The translations under genes were made by a program, and so were the position numbers. The notes beneath the pieces were generated by a model, which worked only from the letters and a program-made list of their open reading frames with translations, had not been told where the DNA came from and made no database searches. Positions 19,919-27,191 of a stretch of DNA of 55,270 bases are shown piece by piece. The stretch spans positions 1 through 55,270 of the forward strand of contig JAAUZT010000048.1 of NCBI GenBank assembly GCA_014804485.1, written 5' to 3'. Each line of letters begins with the position of its first letter. Within the stretch, counting starts at the first letter, position 1. The stretch is from Lachnospiraceae bacterium (GTDB lineage Bacteria; Bacillota; Clostridia; Lachnospirales; Lachnospiraceae).

Positions 19919-21234
19919 GCCTCCGAGCTTGAGATATTGTTTCTGTCAATACTATGTCTCACATCTATCATAAGCCCGAACTTTTGCGCCTGTGTGACTT
20001 CCAGTTCCATCACTCCATAAGCCGTCTTGATCTGCAGCACCGTGGAGCCGTCCGGTTTCGTTATGAGTTTCGTTTCGATCTCGTCCTCTTCTTCCGAATC
20101 TTTATCCCCTCCGACTCCTTCCGGGATCGTCATCTTCCCATTATAATCTGACATTCGTGTCAGCTGCTTCCTGTTTTCATGCATTACACCTCGCCGGATC
20201 AGCTCCATCTCTTCTCCGGTATAGAATCGTGTTCCGAAGTCATTCATATATTTCGCATACTTGACTTTCTCCCGATCTATGTAAGTGGATCCGTCCTTCT
20301 CATAGGTATAATCCGGCACTCCGTCCTTTGTTGTCTCGAAAAAAGACACGAACTCATCCTCGTTGATCTCACCCGCAAGGAAATCCTTCCAGAAATTCTC
20401 GTGGGCGGCAAACCGCAGGTTGGCATCCTGGGGAAACCGTTCCAAAAATGCCATGACTTTCTCATATTGCCCTTTTTCCGTATATGAAAAGCTCCACAGA
20501 TCCTTGTTGACCCATCTCGTGCCGTCAAAATATGCTTCCTTACAGGAGATACCGTTCTGCCCGTAACAGGTAATATACCAGTGCTTCTGCTCCGGATTAT
20601 CGGTGGGGTAACTGCATTTTGTGATTTCATCGGTAAGAAGCGCCGCTGCCTCCTCAGTTCCGATCTCCTCCGTCTTTATCGTGTCTGTTCCTGTCACTCC
20701 CGCTGCCGGCTGCTGCGGCACTCCTGTCACTTCAGTCACAGTCTGTGTCTCCGTTGTTTCTGACACATATGTCGTTTCTTTCGGATCATGCATGCCGCTT
20801 TCGGCTTCCCGCCGTAACGCTTCCGCCTCCGCCTGCTTCTTGATCTCCTCGATCATCGCTTCCACTTCCTCGCGAAGCGCCTCCTCGGCAGCATCGAATT
20901 TCTCCAGAAGCTTTTCCCACTCTTTGATGGTATACTCCTGCGCACCGATCTTAAATTTCGGCTGGATCGTACCTTTTTTGATATTCTGCGCCATCTCCTC
21001 CATCTTCTCTAAAATCTGTTCTCTGTAAGACTTTGACTCAGTGGCGTCATCCTGCTTCTTATCCTTCGCATCCTCCCCGGCCTTTGCACTCTCACCTACT
21101 GTCTTCTGACCTTCTCCGAGACGGTCCGCAAAACTCGTCGCTTCCTCATTTTCCGTATAATTTTTGCCATAGCTTCTGCCATATTCCGGATAATATCCCA
21201 CTCTTGGGCCGTATTGATTCTGATTAATATTCAT
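19912..21234 (-). CDS. Uncharacterised 440-aa protein, possible flagellar link
   Basis: I do not recognise this protein. It has a Tyr/Gly-rich N-terminus (YGPRVGYYPEYGRSYG) and a segment with TSFADRL, a start common in uncharacterised clostridial flagellum-associated proteins. A charged coiled coil follows (residues ~75-150; KFKIGAQEYTIKEWEKLL within it), then a Thr-rich linker (~155-190) and a globular C-terminal part. There is no signal peptide or membrane segment. The ATG at 21234 lies nine bases behind GGAGG; the ATG three codons earlier abuts that site. A sigma-28-like promoter lies upstream, and the stop codon falls in the 117-bp repeat. It sits, unusually, between rplA and rplJ. Confidence 0.75.
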   Translation of the reverse strand: MNINQNQYGPRVGYYPEYGRSYGKNYTENEEATSFADRLGEGQKTVGESAKAGEDAKDKKQDDATESKSYREQILEKMEEMAQNIKKGTIQPKFKIGAQEYTIKEWEKLLEKFDAAEEALREEVEAMIEEIKKQAEAEALRREAESGMHDPKETTYVSETTETQTVTEVTGVPQQPAAGVTGTDTIKTEEIGTEEAAALLTDEITKCSYPTDNPEQKHWYITCYGQNGISCKEAYFDGTRWVNKDLWSFSYTEKGQYEKVMAFLERFPQDANLRFAAHENFWKDFLAGEINEDEFVSFFETTKDGVPDYTYEKDGSTYIDREKVKYAKYMNDFGTRFYTGEEMELIRRGVMHENRKQLTRMSDYNGKMTIPEGVGGDKDSEEEDEIETKLITKPDGSTVLQIKTAYGVMELEVTQAQKFGLMIDVRHSIDRNNISSSEAS

Positions 21235-21353
21235 ACAATCCATCCTCCATGTCCAAACCGCCTTTCACAACAGCTCAGCTATTCCGGAACGCCCCGGACA
21301 GCCTTCGCGTAAATTGTTGTTTTACTTATATTCTTACTATAAATACGAATCAC

Positions 21354-21380
21354 ATATCCGAAAAGTTTCACCCGGTTTTA
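21354..21380 (-). promoter_or_regulatory. Possible sigma-28 (SigD) promoter
   Basis: On the minus strand TAAA (21377-21380), a 15-base spacer and TCGGATAT (21354-21361) match the SigD pattern TAAA-N15-GCCGATAT at 10 of 12 positions. It lies about 120 bases before the 440-residue gene. No better sigma-A site was found. Confidence 0.5.
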
Positions 21381-21474
21381 TTTTTTAATATTTATAACCT
21401 TCCTGTCATGTCGCGCCGGCGACACAAATAATACGGGAAGAGTACCTGCTTATTTTGTGATTTTCTTCACACTT

Positions 21475-22779
21475 TTACCAAGTAATATATCCCTCGTCGT
21501 CAATCTGCACACCCGTTGACATATTCCGCATGTCATTTAACACCCTCAATTTCTCCTCACCCTGTAGCAGCACAGTCCTGCTCCCCTGTTGCAGACAGGG
21601 CAGAAACCTACAGCTTTTCAACCCGTTCTCATCAAGCTCTACCTTGATCATTCCGGTGTCCATCGTTCTGGAATTGAACCAAAAATTTCCCAGACTGTAC
21701 ACCACCGGCACCCCCTGCACGATGCCAATCGGCTGCAGACAATGCGGATGGGCCCCGATGATCAGATCCGCTCCTGCCGCTGCAACCTCTGCACCCTGCT
21801 TTTCCTGTGCCCAGTCAATCTCAGACACGTTCTCTGTTCCCCAATGCAGATACACGATCACAAAGTCGCTGTTTTCCTTCGCTTCCCGGACGGTTTCCAG
21901 CAGATTGTCTCCGTTCCAGCAGCGAAATACCCCCGCCGAAGAATCTGTTGCTCCCTTGGTGTCCGGTTGATCCAGCCTTTCAATCTGAGTCGCGGATACG
22001 ATGGCGATCTTCATATTATTAATAATGTAATAGACCGGCCTGCGAGCCTCTCGCAGATTTCGTCCGGCCCCCACATAAGCGATGCCCGCCGACTCTAATG
22101 TAGCCATCGTGTCCAGAAAGGCGCTCTCTCCATAGTCATAAGCATGGTTGTTGGCCAGCGATACGATATCCACACCCAGATCATTCAAATAAGATACTCT
22201 GTAGGGTTTGGCGCGAAAGGTGAACTGTTTTTCTTCAAGCGGACTGCCGCCGTCTGAATACGGGAACTCATTATTGAGCATCATGATATCCGCGCTTTTC
22301 ATCTCCTCGATCAGCTCCGGCGAAATGCCATTTGATATATCATCATTACCCACTACCCTGGTCATAATCGCATAGTTGTCATCAAACAATATATCTCCTG
22401 CAAAAGTAATCGTCACCCGATCAGGCTCCGCCGCATTCTTTGCGTAGATATTATTCTCCACCATGTATTCCGGATCGTTGAGCACATCATCGTACTTATT
22501 ATTAACGCTTATGATCTCCTCGATCTGCGCCTTTGTCTGTTCCTGTGCCCATGCCTCTACTTCCGCCTCAGATTCCCCTACTGTCTCCGCCTTGTCCACG
22601 CTCACCTGAAAATGGCTGGTATTTACCGATTTGACAGGCTCAACGATCCACTGGTATGTCGCGATTCCCGAAACGCCGATCAACATCACCATGCTGAAAG
22701 TCAGGATAAACGGCTTCATAAAATGATGTCCGACACTTATTCTGTTGTGTTTCTTTCTTTTTCTGCTCTTTCTACCCAT
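21475..22779 (-). CDS. CapA-family (PGA_cap) membrane-anchored metallophosphatase-like protein
   Basis: The 434-residue protein has a basic N-terminus (KSRKRKKH), one membrane anchor (residues ~23-45) and a long extracellular CapA domain. Family motifs are in order: TFAGDILFD, NNEFPYSDGG, LANNHAYDYG, LHWGTE, GAHPHCLQP and YSLGNFWF. CapA proteins share the calcineurin-like metallophosphatase fold; the best-known member acts in poly-gamma-glutamate export in Bacillus. No capB/capC genes are nearby, so the substrate is unknown. No ribosome site is visible, and the -10 box is only six bases from the ATG, so the mRNA may be leaderless. Confidence 0.9.
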   Translation of the reverse strand: MGRKSRKRKKHNRISVGHHFMKPFILTFSMVMLIGVSGIATYQWIVEPVKSVNTSHFQVSVDKAETVGESEAEVEAWAQEQTKAQIEEIISVNNKYDDVLNDPEYMVENNIYAKNAAEPDRVTITFAGDILFDDNYAIMTRVVGNDDISNGISPELIEEMKSADIMMLNNEFPYSDGGSPLEEKQFTFRAKPYRVSYLNDLGVDIVSLANNHAYDYGESAFLDTMATLESAGIAYVGAGRNLREARRPVYYIINNMKIAIVSATQIERLDQPDTKGATDSSAGVFRCWNGDNLLETVREAKENSDFVIVYLHWGTENVSEIDWAQEKQGAEVAAAGADLIIGAHPHCLQPIGIVQGVPVVYSLGNFWFNSRTMDTGMIKVELDENGLKSCRFLPCLQQGSRTVLLQGEEKLRVLNDMRNMSTGVQIDDEGYITW

Positions 22780-22785
22780 GTCACT

Positions 22786-22814
22786 ATTGTACCACTTCGC
22801 AATTATAACGTCAA
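22786..22814 (-). promoter_or_regulatory. Sigma-A promoter of capA-like gene
   Basis: TTGACG (22809-22814) and TACAAT (22786-22791) are 17 bases apart. Only six bases separate the -10 box from the start codon, which predicts a transcript beginning at or near the A of ATG. Confidence 0.75.
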
Positions 22815-22844
22815 AAGGACAGCGCGCCTGCTGCGTGCTGTCCT
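22811..22844 (-). terminator. Terminator of rplK-rplA
   Basis: On the minus strand an 11-bp stem with one wobble pair (AGGACAGCACG / CGCGCTGTCCT) and a seven-base loop follows the L1 stop by about 36 bases. It is followed by TTTT, which also forms the beginning of the -35 box of the next promoter. Confidence 0.8.
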
Positions 22845-22880
22845 CTTATCATTCGTTTGTCGTAATCTGAAATCGACTGA

Positions 22881-23570
22881 TTAGTATTTCGCCGTGTTTA
22901 CTTTCACACCCGGTCCCATTGTGGTCGCCAGAGTAATACTTCTCAGATACTGACCCTTAAGAGCCGACGGTCTTGCCTTAACGATTGCTTCCATCAGTGC
23001 ATCAAAGTTCTCCTGCAGCTTCGCCTCGTCAAAGGAAACCTTGCCGACCGGAACATGAATGATGTTTGCCTTATCCAGTCTGTATTCGATCTTACCTGCC
23101 TTGATATCATTGACAGCCTTAGTAACATCCATGGTTACCGTGCCTGCCTTCGGGTTGGGCATAAGACCTTTCGGTCCAAGTACCTTACCGAGACGACCTA
23201 CCACACCCATCATATCAGGTGTCGCAACGACTACGTCAAAATCCAGCCATCCGTCATTCTGGATCTTCGGAATCAGTTCCTCGCCGCCTACGTGATCTGC
23301 GCCTGCGGCCTCTGCCTCAGCCACTTTATCACCCTTAGCAAATACCAATACTCTGACGGTCTTACCTGTTCCGTTCGGAAGTACAACGGCGCCACGAATC
23401 TGCTGCTCCGCATGACGTCCGTCACATCCGGTCTTAATATGAACTTCTACAGTCTCATCGAATTTTGCTGTTGCTGTCTTTTTAACCAGAGCGATCGCTT
23501 CTGCCGTATCGTACTGAACTGTACGATCTACGAGCTTAGCCGCCTCTGCATACTTTTTACCATGTTTCAT
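22881..23570 (-). CDS. rplA: 50S ribosomal protein L1
   Basis: L1 forms the mobile stalk that guides deacylated tRNA out of the E site, and in many bacteria represses rplKA. The 229-residue protein is of normal length, with [15 protein letters not shown], the [15 protein letters not shown] motif and the final S-x-T-x-GPG-x-K block. A GGAGG ribosome site precedes the ATG. It follows rplK by 13 bases and is closed by a terminator. Confidence 0.99.
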   Translation of the reverse strand: MKHGKKYAEAAKLVDRTVQYDTAEAIALVKKTATAKFDETVEVHIKTGCDGRHAEQQIRGAVVLPNGTGKTVRVLVFAKGDKVAEAEAAGADHVGGEELIPKIQNDGWLDFDVVVATPDMMGVVGRLGKVLGPKGLMPNPKAGTVTMDVTKAVNDIKAGKIEYRLDKANIIHVPVGKVSFDEAKLQENFDALMEAIVKARPSALKGQYLRSITLATTMGPGVKVNTAKY

Positions 23571-23583
23571 ATCAAATCCTCCA

Positions 23584-24009
23584 TTACTCTTCTACTGTGA
23601 TGCCCATACTTCTGGCAGTTCCGGCAATCATGCTCATAGCCGCTTCCAAGCTTGCAGCGTTCAAATCAGGCATCTTTGTCTCTGCGATCTCCTGTAATTT
23701 CGCTTTCGAGATCGTAGCAACCTTTGTCTTATTCGGAACTGCGGAACCGGATTTAATGTTGCATGCTTTCTTTAAAAGAACTGCTGCAGGGGGAGTCTTC
23801 GTAATGAAACTAAAACTTCTGTCTGCATAAACCGTAATAACAACCGGGATGATTACATCACCTTTATCGGCTGTTCTTGCGTTGAACTGTTTCGTAAATT
23901 CAACGATGTTCACGCCATGCTGTCCGAGTGCGGGACCAACCGGCGGCGCCGGCGTAGCTTTGCCGGCAGGGATCTGTAACTTAATATATCCTGTAACTTT
24001 CTTTGCCAT
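23584..24009 (-). CDS. rplK: 50S ribosomal protein L11
   Basis: L11 is part of the GTPase-associated centre and is needed for stringent activation of RelA. The 141-residue protein has the N-terminal [20 protein letters not shown] signature and the C-terminal rRNA-binding domain. The ATG at 24009 is chosen because AGGAGGTG stands just upstream; the longer frame begins inside the leader. Confidence 0.99.
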   Translation of the reverse strand: MAKKVTGYIKLQIPAGKATPAPPVGPALGQHGVNIVEFTKQFNARTADKGDVIIPVVITVYADRSFSFITKTPPAAVLLKKACNIKSGSAVPNKTKVATISKAKLQEIAETKMPDLNAASLEAAMSMIAGTARSMGITVEE

Positions 24010-24203
24010 AATGGCACCTCCTAAAATAATGTGGTACGGGCGCACCATACTCCTTAATCTTGCTCGACATGCAAGAATTTACGACAGTAAATTCTTGTCA
24101 CTTCGGCGAAGTCGAAGTGATGCTCCCACAGTCGGGTCACAATTCCGCCATGCAGAAATGTAACCACGGTATATCTAATCCGCCGGAGCGGAATAAATAT
24201 CAA
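24010..24203 (-). promoter_or_regulatory. nusG-rplK leader with three hairpins
   Basis: This 194-base spacer contains a 10-bp stem (AAGAATTTAC / GTAAATTCTT, near 24067-24091), a seven-bp stem (CACTTCG / CGAAGTG, near 24099-24119) and a short stem TCCGC / GCGGA (near 24179-24192). These could be the L1-binding autoregulatory leader of rplKA, but the primary sequence of that site was not recognised. Confidence 0.4.
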
Positions 24204-24719
24204 TTACATTTTCCTGACTTCTGCGAAACCAATCTCCACAGGCGTCTCTCTTCCGAACAGCTCAACATTGATGGTCGCCACCTGTTTACCGAAGTCTATT
24301 CTCTGAACAACGCCGATCGTATCCTTCCAGACACCGGCAACCACCGCAATGGTATCGCCCTCCGCAAAGTCAACGCTCACGTTCTCCATCTTAATACCCA
24401 GCGGCTTCATCTCAGCCTCTGTCAGCGGCACCGGCTTACTTCCCGGTCCGACAAATCCCGTGACGCCTCTGGTATTTCTCACAACATACCATGTATCGTC
24501 ATTCATGATCATATTGATCAGGACATATCCGGGGAACATCTTCTTCTGAACCGTCTTGCGGGCACCGTTCTTCATTTCCATGACTTCCTGCATAGGCACC
24601 CTGACTTCCAGAATCTCTTCCTCCAGATGTCTGTTCTCGATCGTCTTCTCAATGTTAGCTTTTACTTTATTCTCATATCCGGAATAAGTATGAACAACAT
24701 ACCAATTTGCTTCTGCCAT
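24204..24719 (-). CDS. nusG: Transcription termination/antitermination protein NusG
   Basis: NusG binds RNA polymerase and modulates pausing and termination. The 171-residue protein has the NGN domain (WYVVHTYSGYENKVKANIEK; FPGYVLI) and a C-terminal KOW domain (FAEGDTIAVVAGVWKDTIG). The ATG at 24719 follows GGAGGG; the frame is open 12 codons further but that part is not conserved. It lies between secE and rplK as usual. Confidence 0.98.
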   Translation of the reverse strand: MAEANWYVVHTYSGYENKVKANIEKTIENRHLEEEILEVRVPMQEVMEMKNGARKTVQKKMFPGYVLINMIMNDDTWYVVRNTRGVTGFVGPGSKPVPLTEAEMKPLGIKMENVSVDFAEGDTIAVVAGVWKDTIGVVQRIDFGKQVATINVELFGRETPVEIGFAEVRKM

Positions 24720-24786
24720 ATGTCCCTCCACGTCAGTATGATCCTCTGAACTCATATCATACTAATACCCATGCCTTTCTCACAAC

Positions 24787-24815
24787 AGATTGAAAAATCT
24801 TTGATTTTTTAATCT
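24787..24815 (-). terminator. AT-rich hairpin between secE and nusG
   Basis: A ~12-bp AT-rich stem with one mismatch (AGATTAAAAAATC / GATTTTTCAATCT) lies in the secE-nusG spacer. It lacks a U-tract, so it is more likely a weak attenuator or processing site than a true terminator. Confidence 0.3.
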
Positions 24816-24829
24816 ATTACCAGAGCTTC

Positions 24830-25048
24830 CTATAATGAAAAAGTTGTAAGGAAATCCACACCATACTGCAGACCAAAGTCCAGTATCGTAATGATTGCTC
24901 CGATCACAACGGAAATAATAACAACCGCGATAGATTGTTTTAAGAGGGCATCTTTATCAGGCCAAGTGATTTTCTTAAATTCAGCTTTCACACCGTTCCA
25001 AAATTTCGTGATCTTGGATGCTCCTTCTGATTTAGCAGAATCTCCCAT
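24830..25048 (-). CDS. secE: Preprotein translocase subunit SecE
   Basis: SecE clamps the SecY channel in the membrane. The 72-residue protein has the family hinge WNGVKAEFKKITWPDKDALL and a single C-terminal transmembrane helix (residues ~43-65), the short form usual in Firmicutes. AGGAG precedes the ATG at 25048; the open frame extends eight codons further without a ribosome site. Confidence 0.97.
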   Translation of the reverse strand: MGDSAKSEGASKITKFWNGVKAEFKKITWPDKDALLKQSIAVVIISVVIGAIITILDFGLQYGVDFLTTFSL

Positions 25049-25079
25049 GCTATACTCCTTTCGTCCACACAACCGGCGA

Positions 25080-25229
25080 CTATTTTGTTTCCTTATGCAA
25101 AGTATGTGTCTTACAGAATCTGCAATACTTCTTTGTCTCCATTCTGTCCGGATGAGCCTTCTTGTCTTTCGTCGTATTGTAGTTACGCTGTTTGCACTCT
25201 GTGCATGCTAAAGTAATTTTTGTACGCAT
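25080..25229 (-). CDS. rpmG: 50S ribosomal protein L33
   Basis: This short gene encodes 49 residues beginning [17 protein letters not shown] and ending [10 protein letters not shown]. The two Cys-x-x-Cys pairs (CTEC and CRFC) form the zinc ribbon of the zinc-containing L33 type. A GGAGG ribosome site stands before the ATG. It is the first gene of the rpmG-secE-nusG unit, a conserved order in Firmicutes, and lies behind a strong promoter. Confidence 0.97.
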   Translation of the reverse strand: MRTKITLACTECKQRNYNTTKDKKAHPDRMETKKYCRFCKTHTLHKETK

Positions 25230-25315
25230 CTCGCTACCTCCACGTGTATGATTCAAACATTCGAGTCACTATTTTTGAGCATAAAAAAAAGACCTGAATC
25301 TTATCTTGCTCAAAC

Positions 25316-25344
25316 AATATAACATACGAAAATCATGAAGTCAA
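25316..25344 (-). promoter_or_regulatory. Sigma-A promoter of rpmG-secE-nusG
   Basis: TTGACT (25339-25344) and TATATT (25316-25321) are 17 bases apart on the minus strand, about 90 bases before the L33 start. Confidence 0.8.
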
Positions 25345-25525
25345 CCTGTTTTTCCGATTATTTCGGGTACTTTTGGAAAATATTTAAAAAAATTTCTCCT
25401 CACCTCTTCATTTTTGGCAGATACGCTACGATATACATATTACAGAATGAACTCAGTTTGATCACTTGTTGCAATTTTACGGCAACATTTTTAGTCGTTT
25501 TTCGGCTAAAAAGGCTACAATATGC

Positions 25526-25555
25526 TTGCATTTTCCATAATTGCGGTGATAAAAT
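25526..25555 (+). promoter_or_regulatory. Candidate promoter of fliD-like gene
   Basis: TTGCAT (25526-25531) and TAAAAT (25550-25555) are 18 bases apart. It leaves a leader of ~100 bases. No convincing sigma-28 site was found upstream of this gene. Confidence 0.45.
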
Positions 25556-25664
25556 AGAGTTATAGTATATCCGCATTGATGAGCCGCATGCTACGGACAG
25601 CGACGCCGGCTATCAATGATCATACAGGTTCCGAGAATATTTCATGGAAGAAAGGAGGGGGACT

Positions 25665-26978
25665 ATGTCATATAATAGTATCAATAGTCTGAATAATGTC
25701 TATAATTTCTATATGACTACCTACGCCCCGAAATCAAGCACGCCTTATGATTCTCATAAGAAGAGTGAACTGCGTGGTGTCTATAATTCCATAGTCAAGA
25801 TGAATAAGGAATCCCCTCTGTATATCTTAGATACCAGTAAGGATTCTCAGCGGTTCGCTATCAGCGTAAAAGAAAACGCACGCGAGCTGCGCAACACAAT
25901 CGCATCGCTCGGCGGACTGGATGAAGATGAACTTCTGAATAAGAAGGTAGCCTATTCCAGTAATCCGAATATTGCGAAGGCTTCTTTTATCGGTTCTGCA
26001 AAAGCGGACGACACTCTGCCCTCTTATGACATGGAGGTAAACCGTCTGGCTTCTTCGCAGGTAAATGCAGGAAAGTTCCTTCCTAATGATGAGGTTGTGG
26101 CGCTGGCACCCGACACCTACTCTTTCGATGTCGGTATTGACGGGTTGAATTATGAATTCCAGTTCAGCATCAAACCTACTGATACTAATCGGGATGTACA
26201 GGATCGTCTTGCCCGTCTGGTCACCAATGCTAACATCGGCATAACAGCACAGGTTATTTCCGGAGAGGACAACACTTCCTATCTGCGGATGGAATCCAAT
26301 TCCACCGGGCTTAAAGATGATAAGCCATATATATACAAAATATCCGATCACAGAACAAGTAAGACTTCCGGTGCAGTGGATTATTTCGGTTTGGATCATG
26401 TAGCAGTACAGCCGACTAACGCTTCTTATACCGTCAACGGTGAGGAGCACACATCAACCTCCAATCGGTTTACGTTGGCACACACTTACGAAATCGAGTT
26501 GACAGGCTTAAGCGGCGAGGAAGGCGAGACAGCTTCTATCGGACTCAAGACGGATGTGGAATCGCTTACAGAGAACGTTAATACATTGGTGAGAGGTTTT
26601 AACTCTTTCCTGCAGGCCGTTGCGGAATATAGCGATAATCAGCCCAAGAGTAACAGACTGTTTAACGAGATGAGCAGTGTCGCAAGAGTTTATGCCCGCG
26701 ACCTCACTTCTGTCGGTCTGAATCTGAATTTGGACGGCACTCTGGAAGTCGATGACGCAACGCTTCGTCAGAGTGCAATGAGTGATAACGCAAAGAATGC
26801 TTTTTCACCGATGAAAAGTTTTACGAACTCCGTGCTCCGCAAATCTAATCAGGTTGCACTGGATCCGATGAACTATGTTAATAACGTGATCGTGGCATAT
26901 AAGAATCCCGGCAAGAACTTCGCCAGCCCGTATATCACGAGTGCATACAGCGGCATGATGTTCAATAGTTATTGCTAA
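25665..26978 (+). CDS. FliD-like flagellar filament cap protein
   Basis: The 437-residue protein resembles flagellar hook-associated protein 2 (FliD). The N-terminal third carries an LGGL...NPNIAKASFIGSA region like the D0/D1 part. A beta-rich centre follows (residues ~125-290). The C-terminal third has the TDVESLTENVNTLVRGFNSF helix and a final helix ending YITSAYSGMMFNSYC. FliD caps the filament and folds exported flagellin. The ATG at 25665 follows AGGAGGGGG; an upstream in-frame ATG overlaps that site. Flagellin lies at the far end of the glycosylation island. Alternatives are a secondary cap or another hook-associated protein. Confidence 0.75.
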   Translation: MSYNSINSLNNVYNFYMTTYAPKSSTPYDSHKKSELRGVYNSIVKMNKESPLYILDTSKDSQRFAISVKENARELRNTIASLGGLDEDELLNKKVAYSSNPNIAKASFIGSAKADDTLPSYDMEVNRLASSQVNAGKFLPNDEVVALAPDTYSFDVGIDGLNYEFQFSIKPTDTNRDVQDRLARLVTNANIGITAQVISGEDNTSYLRMESNSTGLKDDKPYIYKISDHRTSKTSGAVDYFGLDHVAVQPTNASYTVNGEEHTSTSNRFTLAHTYEIELTGLSGEEGETASIGLKTDVESLTENVNTLVRGFNSFLQAVAEYSDNQPKSNRLFNEMSSVARVYARDLTSVGLNLNLDGTLEVDDATLRQSAMSDNAKNAFSPMKSFTNSVLRKSNQVALDPMNYVNNVIVAYKNPGKNFASPYITSAYSGMMFNSYC

Positions 26979-26980
26979 CA

Positions 26981-27008
26981 AAACGACAGATCGTAAGATC
27001 TGTCGTTT
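26981..27008. terminator. Terminator of fliD-like gene
   Basis: A perfect stem AACGACAGATC / GATCTGTCGTT with loop GTAA follows the stop codon closely and is flanked by A and T tracts. Confidence 0.85.
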
Positions 27009-27189
27009 GCTCGTTACCCTCGCCGAAGGAAAACAAATGTCGCTTCGCGCCGCTTGTTTTCCTTTTCTTTTTATATCTGAGACTCGCAAACTCGCGCTTC
27101 GCGCTCTCTGTCCGCCTTCGTCGGACGTTTGCTCGTTACCCCCGCCGAAGGAAAACAAATGTCGCTTCGCGCCGCTTGTTTTCCTTTTC
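27005..27189. repeat. Two 63-bp direct repeats with internal hairpins
   Basis: The 63-base units at 27005-27067 and 27127-27189 differ at one base. Each contains a hairpin with a nine-bp stem (GGAAAACAA / TTGTTTTCC) followed by TTTTC. The spacer holds GCGC-TT-CGCGC and GTCCG / CGGAC palindromes. The array fills the gap between two convergent genes, so it probably acts as a stacked bidirectional terminator. Confidence 0.8.
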
Positions 27190-27191
27190 GG

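Larger units (their letters stand above)
25230..25664. other. Divergent control region rpmG / fliD-like
   Basis: This 435-base region holds the rpmG promoter on the minus strand, an eight-bp inverted repeat (TTTGAGCA / TGCTCAAA) in the rpmG leader, a TTTTTAG(T)CG / CGGCTAAAAA hairpin near 25489-25513, and a plausible promoter for the fliD-like gene. No additional gene or tRNA was found. Confidence 0.6.

Noticed and set aside
23055-23600. 181-residue frame opposite rplA
   Set aside because: It is the complement of a conserved ribosomal gene with no supporting features.
25240-25330. Possible tRNA near rpmG because of a GACTCGAATG-like arm
   Set aside because: No acceptor or anticodon stem can be formed around it.
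25560-25664. Riboswitch (c-di-GMP type) before the fliD-like gene
   Set aside because: The conserved core sequences of known c-di-GMP riboswitches are not present.
27005-27189. CRISPR array
   Set aside because: There are only two 63-base units, each with internal hairpins and no unique-spacer pattern, and no cas genes are nearby.
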